A stretch of 64,000 nucleotides of DNA from DATJGR01 sp963787045. Lineage in GTDB: Bacteria > Pseudomonadota > Gammaproteobacteria > Pseudomonadales > Azotimanducaceae. How positions within the stretch are numbered: the stretch's first letter is position 1; each line of letters begins with the position of its first letter. The stretch covers positions 124,001 to 188,000 of the forward strand of contig CAWBBR010000025.1 in the NCBI GenBank assembly GCA_963787045.1, given 5' to 3'. The notes under the pieces are model-generated. The model worked only from the letters and a program-made list of their open reading frames with translations, ran no database searches and was not told where the DNA came from. The position numbers were made by a program, and so were the translations under genes. This document shows positions 8,641-16,809 of the stretch, in pieces.

Positions 8641-9750
8641 ATGGCCGACGAGAAAGACGGCAAAGTCGATCAACTGCGTGACATACGCGCGCAGATCGAC
8701 GCGATCGATCGGGAGCTGCAGCGGCTGATCAACGCGCGCGCCGCGTGTGTGCTGCGCGTGGCGGAGGTGAAGACCGCGGATTCCGGCGACGAAGCGCCGG
8801 TGTTCTATCGTCCGGAGCGCGAGGCGGAGATCCTCACCCGCGTCAAACGCGAGAACACCGGCCCGCTGCCCGATAGCGACATGGCGCATCTGTTCCGCGA
8901 GATCATTTCGTGCTGCCTCGCGCTCGAACAGCCGCTGACGATCGCCTATCTCGGACCGTCCGGAACGTATACGGAAGCCGCGGCGATCAAACAGTTCGGT
9001 CATTTCGCGTCGACGCGTTCGCTCGCGACGATCGACGAAGTTTTCCGCGAAGTCGAAGCCGAGGCGGCGCACTACGGCGTGGTGCCGGTGGAGAACTCCA
9101 CCGAAGGCATGGTCAATCACACGCTCGATTGCTTCATGACGTCGCCGCTGCGGATCTGCGCCGAAGTCGAATTGCCGATCCACCATTCGCTGATGGTGGC
9201 CCAGACCACGGAACGGACGGCGATCGCGACGATCTATTCGCATCAGCAGTCGTTGGGCCAGTGCCGTCGCTGGCTCGATTCGCACTTCCCAGGCATCGAG
9301 CGCGTTGCGGTGAACAGCAATGCCGAAGCCGCGCGCATGGTCGCGAAACGCAACGATTGCGCGGCGATCGCCGGCGACATGGCGGCGCAGCGATACGGTT
9401 TACGCGTTCTATCGGCGAACATCGAAGATCATCCAGACAACAAGACCCGCTTTCTCGTTATCGGACGGCAGAAGGTCGGGCCGAGCGGCCGCGACAAATC
9501 GTCGATTCTGGTGTCGACGCGCAACGAACCCGGCGCGCTGTATCGCGTGCTCGAGCCGTTCCATCGGCACGGCATCAGTCTGACGCGCATCGAAACGCGA
9601 CCATCGCGGACCGGCAGTTGGACGTACGTGTTCTTCATCGACTTCGACGGACACGAATCGGCCCCGGAGATCGAAGCGGTTCTGCGCGACGTGCGCGCCG
9701 TGTCGATGGAGGTGAAATCGCTCGGTTCGTATCCGCAGGACGTCGTATGA
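8641..9750 (+). CDS. pheA: PheA, chorismate mutase/prephenate dehydratase
   Basis: A 369-residue bifunctional enzyme converting chorismate to prephenate and then phenylpyruvate for phenylalanine synthesis. An AroQ-type chorismate mutase domain (about residues 8-95) is followed by prephenate dehydratase (from TIAYLGPSGTYTE, with NKTRFLVIG near residue 275) and a C-terminal ACT domain with GALYRVLEPF and a variant IETRPSR motif for feedback by phenylalanine. The ATG at 8641 gives the normal N-terminus; an upstream GTG at 8602 would add 13 residues encoded by a hairpin and is less likely. The stop overlaps hisC by four bases (ATGA). Confidence 0.95.
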   Translation: MADEKDGKVDQLRDIRAQIDAIDRELQRLINARAACVLRVAEVKTADSGDEAPVFYRPEREAEILTRVKRENTGPLPDSDMAHLFREIISCCLALEQPLTIAYLGPSGTYTEAAAIKQFGHFASTRSLATIDEVFREVEAEAAHYGVVPVENSTEGMVNHTLDCFMTSPLRICAEVELPIHHSLMVAQTTERTAIATIYSHQQSLGQCRRWLDSHFPGIERVAVNSNAEAARMVAKRNDCAAIAGDMAAQRYGLRVLSANIEDHPDNKTRFLVIGRQKVGPSGRDKSSILVSTRNEPGALYRVLEPFHRHGISLTRIETRPSRTGSWTYVFFIDFDGHESAPEIEAVLRDVRAVSMEVKSLGSYPQDVV

Positions 9751-10845
9751 CCCAATTCGTCGACCGTTGGGCGAATCGCGACGTGCTGACGTTGCAGCCG
9801 TATCAGGCCGGAAAGCCGGTCGAAGAACTGGAGCGCGAGCTTGGCGTAACGGACGTCATCAAGCTCGCGAGCAACGAGAACCCGCGCGGACCCGGCCCCG
9901 CGGTACACGCCGCGATCGCGCGGGCTTCCACCACGCTGTCGCGCTACCCGGACGGCAGCGGTTATCGGCTGAAACATGCGCTCGCGCGACACCTCGGTGT
10001 CGATGCGGACCAGATATCGCTCGGCAACGGTTCCAACGACGTGCTCGAACTGGTTGCGCGCGTCGCGTTGTCGCCGGGAAGCGAAGGCATCGTTTCGGCG
10101 CACGCGTTCGTCGTTTACCCGCTCGCAGTGATCGCGCACGGCGGCAAACTCGTCACCGTTCCGGCGCAAGACTGGACCCACGATCTCGATGCCATGGCGC
10201 GTGCGATCACCGACAAGACGCGCATCGTGTTCGTTGCGAACCCGAACAACCCACCGGCACGTGGGTGAACAAGGCAGCAGCTAACGAGCTTCCTCGACCG
10301 CGTTCCGGAACACGTGATTGTCGTGCTCGACGAGGCGTACTTCGAATACGTCGAGCATCGACGACTATCCGAACGGCATCGAACTGCTCGCTCGCTACCC
10401 GAATCTGGTCGTGACGCGGACGTTCTCGAAGATCTATGGTCTCGCCGGTATGCGCGTCGGCTACTGTGTGTCGCATCGCGATATCGCCGATCTGCTCAAT
10501 CGCGTCAGACAGCCGTTCAATGTCTCGTCGCTGGCGCTCGAATGTGCCGAAGCCGCGTTGGGCGATCAGGAATTCGTGCGACGCAGCCGCCAGATCAACG
10601 ACGAAGGCATGGAACAGCTGCACCGGGGCCTCGACCAGCTCGGTGTCGAGTACATCCGTTCCGGCGGCAATTTCCTGTGCATCGACCTCAAGCGTCCGGC
10701 GGCGCCCGTGTACGAGAAGCTGTTGCGCCTTGGTGTAATTGTTAGACCGATCGCCGGTTACGGCATGCCGAATCACCTGCGCATCACGGTGGGGCTGCAC
10801 GAGGAAAACGCGCGATTCCTCGACGCGCTGGCGCGAGTCGTCTGA
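9747..10845 (+). pseudogene. hisC: HisC-type aromatic/histidinol-phosphate aminotransferase, broken by frameshifts
   Basis: A class I/II PLP aminotransferase. In this position (pheA-hisC-tyrA) it is thought to serve aromatic amino acid synthesis. The N-terminal half (MTQFVDRWANRDVLTLQPYQ... to VFVANPNNP) runs to about 10251. The continuing protein then switches frame near 10251 (GTWVNKAA), near 10285 (VIVVLDEAYFEYV) and near 10352 (DDYPNGIELLARYPNLVVTR onward, with the PLP lysine in TFSKIYGLAGMRVGY), and stays open to 10845. All parts are conserved and in order, so the three indels look like consensus errors in a roughly 365-residue gene. The first break is in a run of C. It overlaps pheA at the start. 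Confidence 0.88.
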
Positions 10846-10852
10846 CCCGGCC

Positions 10853-11722
10853 ATGCCCCGCCTTCTCATCATCGGAACCGGACTCATCGGCGGCTCGTTT
10901 GCGCTGGCAATGCGCGAAGCGGGTCGCTTCGGATATATCGAAGGACACGATTCCGACGCGTCTGCCGCTGCAGTTGCATTGCAGCGCGGACACATCGATG
11001 CGGTCGTACGGGATCTCGATGTCGCGATCGCGGCCGCGGACGCGGTGCTCGTTGCGGTACCGACCCACGCGATCGCACCGCTCGTGCGGCGGATCGCGGT
11101 ATCCATCCGGGCGAACGCAACCGTGCTCGACGTCGGCAGCGTCAAAGGCAGCGTGCTCGCCGGGCTGCGCGACGGCGGCGTCATGCCGCCGTGTTTCGTG
11201 CCGAGCCATCCGATGGCCGGTTCGGAAAAGCGTGGACCCGCCGCGGCGGACGCAGGCTTGTTTCGCGATCGTCCGGTCATCCTGACGCCGCAACCCGAAA
11301 CCGATCCGCAGGCGCTCGCGCGGGCGCGCGACTGGTGGAGTGCAACCGGTGCGAAGGTCGTCGAAACGAGCGCGTCGATTCACGACGAAATGGTCGCGTT
11401 GACCAGCCACCTTCCGCATCTGGTCGCATATGCGTTCATGGGTTGGGTCGACCAGCCGCACGCTGGCGCACCGGCCGACTTTGCCGGCCCCGGGCTGCAC
11501 GACTTCACCCGCATTGCGGCGTCGGATGCGGCGATGTGGCGGCAGATCCTTTCCGAGAATCGCGCCGCTGTGCTGGCGCAATACGACGGCTGGGCGGCAT
11601 CGATGGCGCGCCTGGTCGAGTTGCTGCGCAGCGGGCGCTTCGACGAACTGGAAGCGGTGTTGGCGAGGGCGCAGGCGGCGCGGGTGCGGACGATGGGAAC
11701 GGATGGGTCGGTCGATGTCTGA
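10853..11722 (+). CDS. tyrA: TyrA, prephenate dehydrogenase
   Basis: A 289-residue NAD-dependent enzyme oxidising prephenate (or arogenate) toward tyrosine. The N-terminal Rossmann motif IGTGLIGGSFA (about residues 6-16) is clear, as are DVGSVKG, PSHPMAGSEKRGP and the helical C-terminal dimerisation domain with HDEMVALTSHLPH and FTRIAASDAAMW. It starts seven bases after hisC. Its stop lies inside the start of cmk (8-base overlap). In Pseudomonas this gene is fused to or followed by aroA; here aroA is absent and cmk follows directly. Confidence 0.94.
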   Translation: MPRLLIIGTGLIGGSFALAMREAGRFGYIEGHDSDASAAAVALQRGHIDAVVRDLDVAIAAADAVLVAVPTHAIAPLVRRIAVSIRANATVLDVGSVKGSVLAGLRDGGVMPPCFVPSHPMAGSEKRGPAAADAGLFRDRPVILTPQPETDPQALARARDWWSATGAKVVETSASIHDEMVALTSHLPHLVAYAFMGWVDQPHAGAPADFAGPGLHDFTRIAASDAAMWRQILSENRAAVLAQYDGWAASMARLVELLRSGRFDELEAVLARAQAARVRTMGTDGSVDV

Positions 11723-12440
11723 AATCGCCGTGATCGCGGTCGACGGACCCAGCGGGTCCGGAAAGGGAACGCTCGCGGTGCGGCTCGCGCGCCGATTGGG
11801 CTGGCACCTGCTCGACAGCGGGGCGCTTTACCGCGTGGTCGCGTGGGCGGCGCTCGACGCATCCGTCGCACTCGACGATGCGGACGCGCTCGCGCAGCTC
11901 GCGACGCAACTCGATACGGGTTTCGACGTCGTGTCAGACGATGAGGTCGTCGTGCGGGTGAACGGGACCGACATCAGCAAGGCGATCCGCGACGAAACGG
12001 TCAGCATTGCGGCCTCGCGGGTGGCGGTGTTGCCGCCGGTTCGTGCGGCGCTGTTGCAGACGCAGCACGCGTTCCGGCGCGCGCCCGGGCTCGTCGCGGA
12101 CGGGCGAGATATGGGTACCGTGGTGTTCCCGAATGCGCCGCTCAAAATCTTCCTCGACGCGAGCGCCGAAGAGCGCGCCCAGCGTCGGTATAAGCAGTTG
12201 AAAGATAAGGACTTGGGTGTTAGTCTCCGCGCCCTTCTCGAAAGCATCCGGGAACGCGACCAGCGCGATCGATCACGAGCGGTGTCACCGCTCAAGCCGG
12301 CAGACGATGCGGTGGTGATCGACAGCTCCTCGCTTTCCATCGATGGCGTGTTCGAACAGGTGTGGCAACTCGCGAGAAATCGCGGGCTCATGCCGGGTTC
12401 GAAGAAGACGTCGAAGCAGCGGCCTTCGAAGAAGAAATAG
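11715..12440 (+). CDS. cmk: Cmk, cytidylate kinase
   Basis: A 241-residue nucleoside monophosphate kinase phosphorylating CMP and dCMP. The P-loop is GPSGSGKGT (about residues 11-19), followed by LLDSGALYRV, GTDISKAIRDE, LVADGRDMGTVVFP and LDASAEERAQRR, all family signatures. It overlaps tyrA by eight bases and precedes rpsA, the standard cmk-rpsA pair. The basic C-terminal tail (KKTSKQRPSKKK) extends about ten residues beyond the usual end. Confidence 0.95.
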   Translation: MSEIAVIAVDGPSGSGKGTLAVRLARRLGWHLLDSGALYRVVAWAALDASVALDDADALAQLATQLDTGFDVVSDDEVVVRVNGTDISKAIRDETVSIAASRVAVLPPVRAALLQTQHAFRRAPGLVADGRDMGTVVFPNAPLKIFLDASAEERAQRRYKQLKDKDLGVSLRALLESIRERDQRDRSRAVSPLKPADDAVVIDSSSLSIDGVFEQVWQLARNRGLMPGSKKTSKQRPSKKK

Positions 12441-12494
12441 GTGCGGCGGGGAATTCCCGGTCGTTAATTTAGGACAACCGATGAATCATTTGGC

Positions 12495-14177
12495 ATGAGC
12501 GAAAGTTTTGCGGATCTCTTTGAAGAAAGCCTGAACACCATCGAGATGGCACCGGGCTCCATCGTGACCGGCACGGTGGTCGATATAGACAGCGACTGGG
12601 TCGTTGTACACGCCGGACTGAAATCCGAAGGGGTCATACCCCGCATTCAATTCGTCGACGACAAGGGCGACTTCAAGCTCAAGATCGGCGACCAGGTCAA
12701 AGTCGCGATGGAAGTCGTCGACGACGGCTTCGGCGAAACACGCCTCTCACGTGAGAAGGCGCGTCGCGCGGAGTCGTGGATGATGCTCGAAGAAGCGTTC
12801 GAGAAAAACGCAGTCGTCACCGGCATCATCAACGGCAAAGTCAAAGGCGGCTTCACCGTCGACATCACCGACATCCGTGCGTTCCTGCCGGGTTCGCTCG
12901 TCGACATCCGCCCGTTGCGCGAAACCGCGCACCTCGAAGGCAAGCCGCTCGAGTTCAAAGTCATCAAGCTCGACCAACGACGCAACAATGTCGTGGTGTC
13001 GCGTCGTGCGGTGCTCGAACAGGAAAACAGCGTCGAGCGCGAAGCGCTGCTGTCGTCGTTGCAGGAAGGCCAGGAAGTCAAAGGTGTGGTCAAGAACCTC
13101 ACCGACTACGGCGCGTTCGTCGATCTCGGCGGTGTCGATGGTCTGTTGCACATCACCGACATGGCGTGGCGCCGCATCCGTCATCCGAGCGAGATGGTCA
13201 ACGTCGGCGACGAAGTGGCCGTCAAGATCCTGAAGTTCGATCGCGAGAAGAACCGCGTGTCGCTCGGCATGAAACAGCTCGGCGACGATCCGTGGGTCGA
13301 TCTGATGCGCCGTTATCCGGAAGGCGCGCGCGTGATGGCGACTGTCACGAACCTGACCGACTACGGCTGCTTTGCCGAAATCCAGGAAGGCGTCGAAGGT
13401 CTCGTGCACGTCTCGGAAATGGATTGGACGAACAAGAACATCCATCCGTCGAAGGTCGTCTCGGTCGGCGATCAGGTCGAAGTGATGGTGCTCGACATCG
13501 ACGAAGAGCGTCGCCGCATTTCGCTCGGCATCAAACAGTGCCGGCCGAATCCGTGGGGCGAGTTCGCGCAGAAATACGCGAAAGGCGATCGCATCAAGGG
13601 CAACATCAAGTCGATCACCGACTTCGGCATCTTCATCGGTCTCGAAGGCGGCATCGACGGTCTCGTCCACCTGTCCGATATTTCGTGGAACGAGCCGGGC
13701 GAAACCGCCGTGCGTCGTTACTCGAAGGGCGAGGAGATCGAGACGCTGGTGCTGTCGATCGATCCGGAACGCGAGCGCATCTCGTTGGGCGTCAAACAAC
13801 TCGATCAGGATCCGTTCACCGACTACGCAGCGGCGAACGATCGCGGCAGCGTCGTGAAAGGCAAGGTGCTGAGCGTCGAGCCGAAGGAAGCGCAAGTGGA
13901 GTTGGCCCCGGATGTGATCGGCGTTCTGAAGGCGTCAGAGCTGAGCGTCGATCGCGTGGAAGATGCGCGCAACGTGCTGAAGGTGGGCGAGGAGATCGAA
14001 GTCAAAGTGATCTCGATCGATCGCAAGAACCGCAGCATCGGTTTGTCCGTCAAGGCGAAGGACATCGATGACGAGCGCAGTGCGGTGAAAGAGCACAAGC
14101 AGAAAGAGAGCGAGCGCCCTGGCCCAACTACGTTGGGTGACCTCATCAAGGCGCAGATGGGGCAGGATCAGGGCTGA
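12495..14177 (+). CDS. rpsA: RpsA, 30S ribosomal protein S1
   Basis: Ribosomal protein S1, 560 residues, with six S1 RNA-binding repeats; it brings mRNA to the 30S subunit. The start MSESFADLFEESL is characteristic. Repeats begin near residues 17, 102, 188, 273, 360 and 447, marked by glycine-rich starts such as GTVVDIDSDWVVV, GIINGKVKGGFTV, GVVKNLTDYGAFVDLGG, ATVTNLTDYGCFAEI and GNIKSITDFGIFIGL. It lies 54 bases after cmk and ends before a strong hairpin terminator. Confidence 0.98.
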   Translation: MSESFADLFEESLNTIEMAPGSIVTGTVVDIDSDWVVVHAGLKSEGVIPRIQFVDDKGDFKLKIGDQVKVAMEVVDDGFGETRLSREKARRAESWMMLEEAFEKNAVVTGIINGKVKGGFTVDITDIRAFLPGSLVDIRPLRETAHLEGKPLEFKVIKLDQRRNNVVVSRRAVLEQENSVEREALLSSLQEGQEVKGVVKNLTDYGAFVDLGGVDGLLHITDMAWRRIRHPSEMVNVGDEVAVKILKFDREKNRVSLGMKQLGDDPWVDLMRRYPEGARVMATVTNLTDYGCFAEIQEGVEGLVHVSEMDWTNKNIHPSKVVSVGDQVEVMVLDIDEERRRISLGIKQCRPNPWGEFAQKYAKGDRIKGNIKSITDFGIFIGLEGGIDGLVHLSDISWNEPGETAVRRYSKGEEIETLVLSIDPERERISLGVKQLDQDPFTDYAAANDRGSVVKGKVLSVEPKEAQVELAPDVIGVLKASELSVDRVEDARNVLKVGEEIEVKVISIDRKNRSIGLSVKAKDIDDERSAVKEHKQKESERPGPTTLGDLIKAQMGQDQG

Positions 14178-14192
14178 TCCGACCGTTGAATC

Positions 14193-14216
14193 CGAGGGGC
14201 CGACCACGGCCCCTCG
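14193..14216 (+). terminator. Hairpin terminator after rpsA
   Basis: CGAGGGGCCG, loop ACCA, CGGCCCCTCG makes a perfect 10-base-pair GC-rich stem 15 bases after the rpsA stop, followed by TCGCTTCTCC. The T content of the tail is modest, but the stem strength and position fit an intrinsic terminator. Confidence 0.72.
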
Positions 14217-14259
14217 TCGCTTCTCCGACACGCATTCTGCGACTTACATTCAACTGCAT

Positions 14260-14307
14260 GAAAAATAAGGATTTTTTTCTTGACGCCTGCGTTGGCTGTG
14301 GTAGCGT
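14260..14307 (+). promoter_or_regulatory. Candidate ihfB promoter with AT-rich upstream element
   Basis: TTGACG (14280-14285) and TAGCGT (14302-14307) are separated by 16 bases and preceded by an A/T tract (AAAAATAAGG then seven T) that stands out in this GC-rich region and resembles an UP element. It lies between the rpsA terminator and ihfB. The -35 box is good and the -10 box is weak. Confidence 0.5.
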
Positions 14308-14343
14308 GCAACGCTTGAACGCTGCGCAGTGAACGCAACTGCC

Positions 14344-14694
14344 ATGACCAAGTCGGAACTGATCGAACGCATCACCTCGCGCCAATCGCAATTGTCCGCG
14401 AAGGATGTCGAGTTGGCGGTCAAAACCATGATCGAGCACATGGCTCAGACGCTCGCTCAGGGTTATCGCATCGAAATCCGCGGCTTCGGCAGCTTCTCGC
14501 TGCACTATCGTGCGCCACGCATCGGCCGCAATCCGAAGACCGGTGAATCGGTCGGCCTCTCGGGCAAGTACGTTCCCCATTTCAAACCCGGGAAAGAACT
14601 CAGAGACCGCGTCAACGAAAGCCTCGAAGAGTACCCGACGCCGGCCGCCCCTGTAGGTCGCACCCGCGCCGATGGCGAAAGCCGATCGCGCTGA
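14344..14694 (+). CDS. ihfB: IhfB, integration host factor beta subunit
   Basis: A nucleoid protein of the HU/IHF family that bends DNA as a heterodimer with IhfA. The sequence MTKSELIERI, IEIRGFGSFSLHYR (DNA-binding arm base) and RIGRNPKTGE are diagnostic for the beta subunit. I chose the ATG at 14344 rather than a GTG five codons upstream because it gives the family N-terminus. At 116 residues it is longer than the usual 94-104 because of a Pro/Arg-rich tail after residue about 95. The rpsA-ihfB-lapA-lapB order is conserved. Confidence 0.96.
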   Translation: MTKSELIERITSRQSQLSAKDVELAVKTMIEHMAQTLAQGYRIEIRGFGSFSLHYRAPRIGRNPKTGESVGLSGKYVPHFKPGKELRDRVNESLEEYPTPAAPVGRTRADGESRSR

Positions 14695-14700
14695 CGCCTC

Positions 14701-15000
14701 ATGCGTAAACTCTCGCGCTGGATCACGACGATCGCATTCATTCTGATCGTGGTGATCAGCGTGCTTGCGGTGATCGACAACCGCAGCGGCGTCGCCCTTC
14801 GCTTCCTCGGCTGGTCCACGCCGGAACTGAGCATCTATTGGTGGATCATCGGCGCGTTCGGACTCGGCGTAGCGGTCGGCTGGATGAGCGCAGGCGTACA
14901 GGTGTTGCGCGTCTTGTCCGGCAATCGTCGGTTGCGACGCGACCTCGACCGCAGCCAGACCGAACTGGCGCGTGCCAAAAGTGATGTCACCGGCGTCTGA
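14701..15000 (+). CDS. lapA: LapA domain inner-membrane protein
   Basis: A 99-residue LapA-family protein with two transmembrane segments (about residues 5-24 and 43-66) and a short charged, probably coiled C-terminal helix (RRLRRDLDRSQTELARAK). In E. coli LapA works with LapB in setting the level of LpxC and hence lipopolysaccharide. It lies six bases after ihfB, and its TGA overlaps the lapB ATG by one base, so the pair is translationally coupled. Confidence 0.88.
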   Translation: MRKLSRWITTIAFILIVVISVLAVIDNRSGVALRFLGWSTPELSIYWWIIGAFGLGVAVGWMSAGVQVLRVLSGNRRLRRDLDRSQTELARAKSDVTGV

Positions 15001-16169
15001 TGATCGAACACCTCGATCTCTACCTGATCCTCGTTGTCGCGATCGGTCTCGGGTTCATGTTGGGGCGCAGGGAACGCGCGCGCCGCAGAGTGCGCAGGAT
15101 CAGCGACCTCGGTCGCAACTACTTTCAAGGCATCAACTACCTGCTCGATGACCGACCGGACATCGCGATCGACGGATTCATCGACGCGTTGCCGGTGGAC
15201 GAAGCGGGGATCGATACGCATCTGACGCTCGGCGCGGTGGTCCGGCGCCGCGGCGAACTCGACCAAGCCATTCGCATCCATCAGAACCTGCTCGCGCGCC
15301 CGCAGCTATCGGCCGAAAACCGCGCGCTTGCCGAGCTCGAACTCGCGCGCGACTACCTCGGCGCCGGCCTGCTCGATCGCGCCGAACAGCTGCTGCGCGA
15401 CCTCGTCGACCGCGGCGGCGCAACGGACCGCGTCGCGTTGGAACACCTGTTGGAGGTGTATCAACGCGAACGCGATTGGAGTCGCGCGATCGAGATCGCG
15501 ACGCAGATCGTGCGGCGCGGCGACCGCGAAGGTCGCACGGCGCTCGCGCACTTCCACTGCGAACTCGCGGAGCAGTTGCGAAGCAACGGCGATCTCGTGG
15601 GTGCGCGGCATCGACTGGGACAGGCGCGCCAACACGATCGCGCGTGCCCGCGCATCGGTCTCGCGCGCGCAGAACTGGATCTGGATGCCGGTCAGTGGGC
15701 GAGTGCGCGAGAAGCGCTCCGCGACATGGCAAAAACGACGCCGGGTCTCGCCGGCGAAGCGATCGACCTCTACGCGCGCGCCTGCACCGAACTGGCAGAT
15801 CCCGATGAGTACGCGCATTTTCTGGAACAGTGCCTTGCCGCGGTGAGCGATTCGCGGGTGGCATCAGCACTGGCGTTGCAGTACGAAGGCCGCGGCGAGA
15901 CCGAACGCGCCGAAACGCTGTTGACCCAGCAGCTCGCGAAATTCCCGTCGATCTCGGCGCTGCGCGCGTTGTCCGCGTTTCAGTTGCGGCACGGCGATGC
16001 CGCGGCCGTCCGACACGCGACGTTGATGATCGCGTTCGCGGACGACGCGCTGGCGCATCGCGCGCTGTACCGGTGCGGCGACTGCGGATTCGCCGCACGC
16101 CGGCTGATGTGGCAGTGCCCCGGATGCCGCAAATGGGGCCGATTCAGCTACGTCGCAGACGCGATCTGA
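15000..16169 (+). CDS. lapB: LapB (YciM), lipopolysaccharide assembly regulator
   Basis: A 389-residue inner-membrane-anchored TPR protein that guides LpxC degradation by FtsH and coordinates lipopolysaccharide assembly. The N-terminal membrane segment (YLILVVAIGLGFMLGRRERA) is followed by several tetratricopeptide repeats (HLTLGAVVRRRGELDQAI and similar). The rubredoxin-like metal knuckle at the C-terminus has Cys-x2-Cys twice (YRCGDCGF and WQCPGCRKWG). All features of the family are intact. It is coupled to lapA by a one-base overlap. Confidence 0.95.
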   Translation: MIEHLDLYLILVVAIGLGFMLGRRERARRRVRRISDLGRNYFQGINYLLDDRPDIAIDGFIDALPVDEAGIDTHLTLGAVVRRRGELDQAIRIHQNLLARPQLSAENRALAELELARDYLGAGLLDRAEQLLRDLVDRGGATDRVALEHLLEVYQRERDWSRAIEIATQIVRRGDREGRTALAHFHCELAEQLRSNGDLVGARHRLGQARQHDRACPRIGLARAELDLDAGQWASAREALRDMAKTTPGLAGEAIDLYARACTELADPDEYAHFLEQCLAAVSDSRVASALALQYEGRGETERAETLLTQQLAKFPSISALRALSAFQLRHGDAAAVRHATLMIAFADDALAHRALYRCGDCGFAARRLMWQCPGCRKWGRFSYVADAI

Positions 16170-16321
16170 CAGCCGGCACGTTGCGACACCGGCAGTCTCG
16201 GCATGCGATTTCGCACGCGGTCGCGCGCGTCCGGCTGTGCACGCATCGACCGTTCCGAACCTAGGGTTACTGCTCGCCGCGCTCGGCGGCGAACCCACCC
16301 TTGGAGAACGGAGAAGACGTC

Positions 16322-16612
16322 ATGTTGAAATTGTTGAATGCAATTGCGATCGCGCTGCTGCTGGCGATCGGTGGACCCGCTTTTGCCGCAGACAAACCGG
16401 CGCCGCTGGCGCCGATGTCCGTGAACATCAATACCGCCGACGCCCAGACGCTCGCGGCGGCGCTCGACGGCGTCGGCGCGTCGCGTGCCAAGGCGATCGT
16501 CGAGTACCGCGAGGCACACGGACCGTTCCGATCGGTCGACGATCTCGCGCAGGTCAAAGGCATCGGCGAACGCGTGGTCGATGCGAACCGCGCGCATCTC
16601 ACCGTCAAGTAG
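16322..16612 (+). CDS. ComEA-like helix-hairpin-helix protein
   Basis: A 96-residue exported protein with a signal peptide (MLKLLNAIAIALLLAIGGPAFAA, cleavage about residue 23) and one ComEA-type helix-hairpin-helix pair (VNINTADAQTLAAALDGVG and FRSVDDLAQVKGIGER). ComEA proteins bind double-stranded DNA during uptake in competent bacteria; short versions like this are widespread and their role is often unproven. The ATG at 16322 has a good purine-rich site (GGAGAACGGAGAA) upstream. In Pseudomonas a comEA-like gene also borders the O-antigen locus. Confidence 0.85.
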   Translation: MLKLLNAIAIALLLAIGGPAFAADKPAPLAPMSVNINTADAQTLAAALDGVGASRAKAIVEYREAHGPFRSVDDLAQVKGIGERVVDANRAHLTVK

Positions 16613-16623
16613 CGCCGCCTCGA

Positions 16624-16643
16624 GTGGGGCGCTTGCGCCCCAC
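16624..16643 (+). terminator. Hairpin terminator candidate after the comEA-like gene
   Basis: GTGGGGCG, loop CTTG, CGCCCCAC forms a perfect 8-base-pair GC-rich stem 11 bases after the stop codon. No T-run follows, so its strength as an intrinsic terminator is uncertain. Confidence 0.5.
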
Positions 16644-16651
16644 AACCCAAG

Positions 16652-16680
16652 TTAGCGCGCGGAACTCGCACGGTTATACT
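16652..16680 (+). promoter_or_regulatory. Candidate promoter for the O-antigen-type operon
   Basis: TTAGCG and TATACT are separated by exactly 17 bases, about 130 bases upstream of the glycosyltransferase start. The -10 box is near consensus. The 16687-16809 leader contains no recognisable gene. Confidence 0.48.
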
Positions 16681-16809
16681 CGCGGCAAACGCGAACCTGA
16701 ATCGTTATGCCGCGCGAATCGAGCAGTGAGTTGGACGGCCACGCCGCGGCTCCGGTTTTGAACGCGCCGGGCTACACTGAGGCATATAGCGCAGTCCCGT
16801 AGACCTCTC

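Noticed and set aside
9747..10845. hisC as a true pseudogene
   Set aside because: All conserved parts including the PLP lysine remain and many other genes show the same single-base breaks, so consensus error is more likely.
12446..12460. Palindrome GGGAATTCCC between cmk and rpsA
   Set aside because: It is short, has no loop suited to a terminator and no known regulator; it could be chance.
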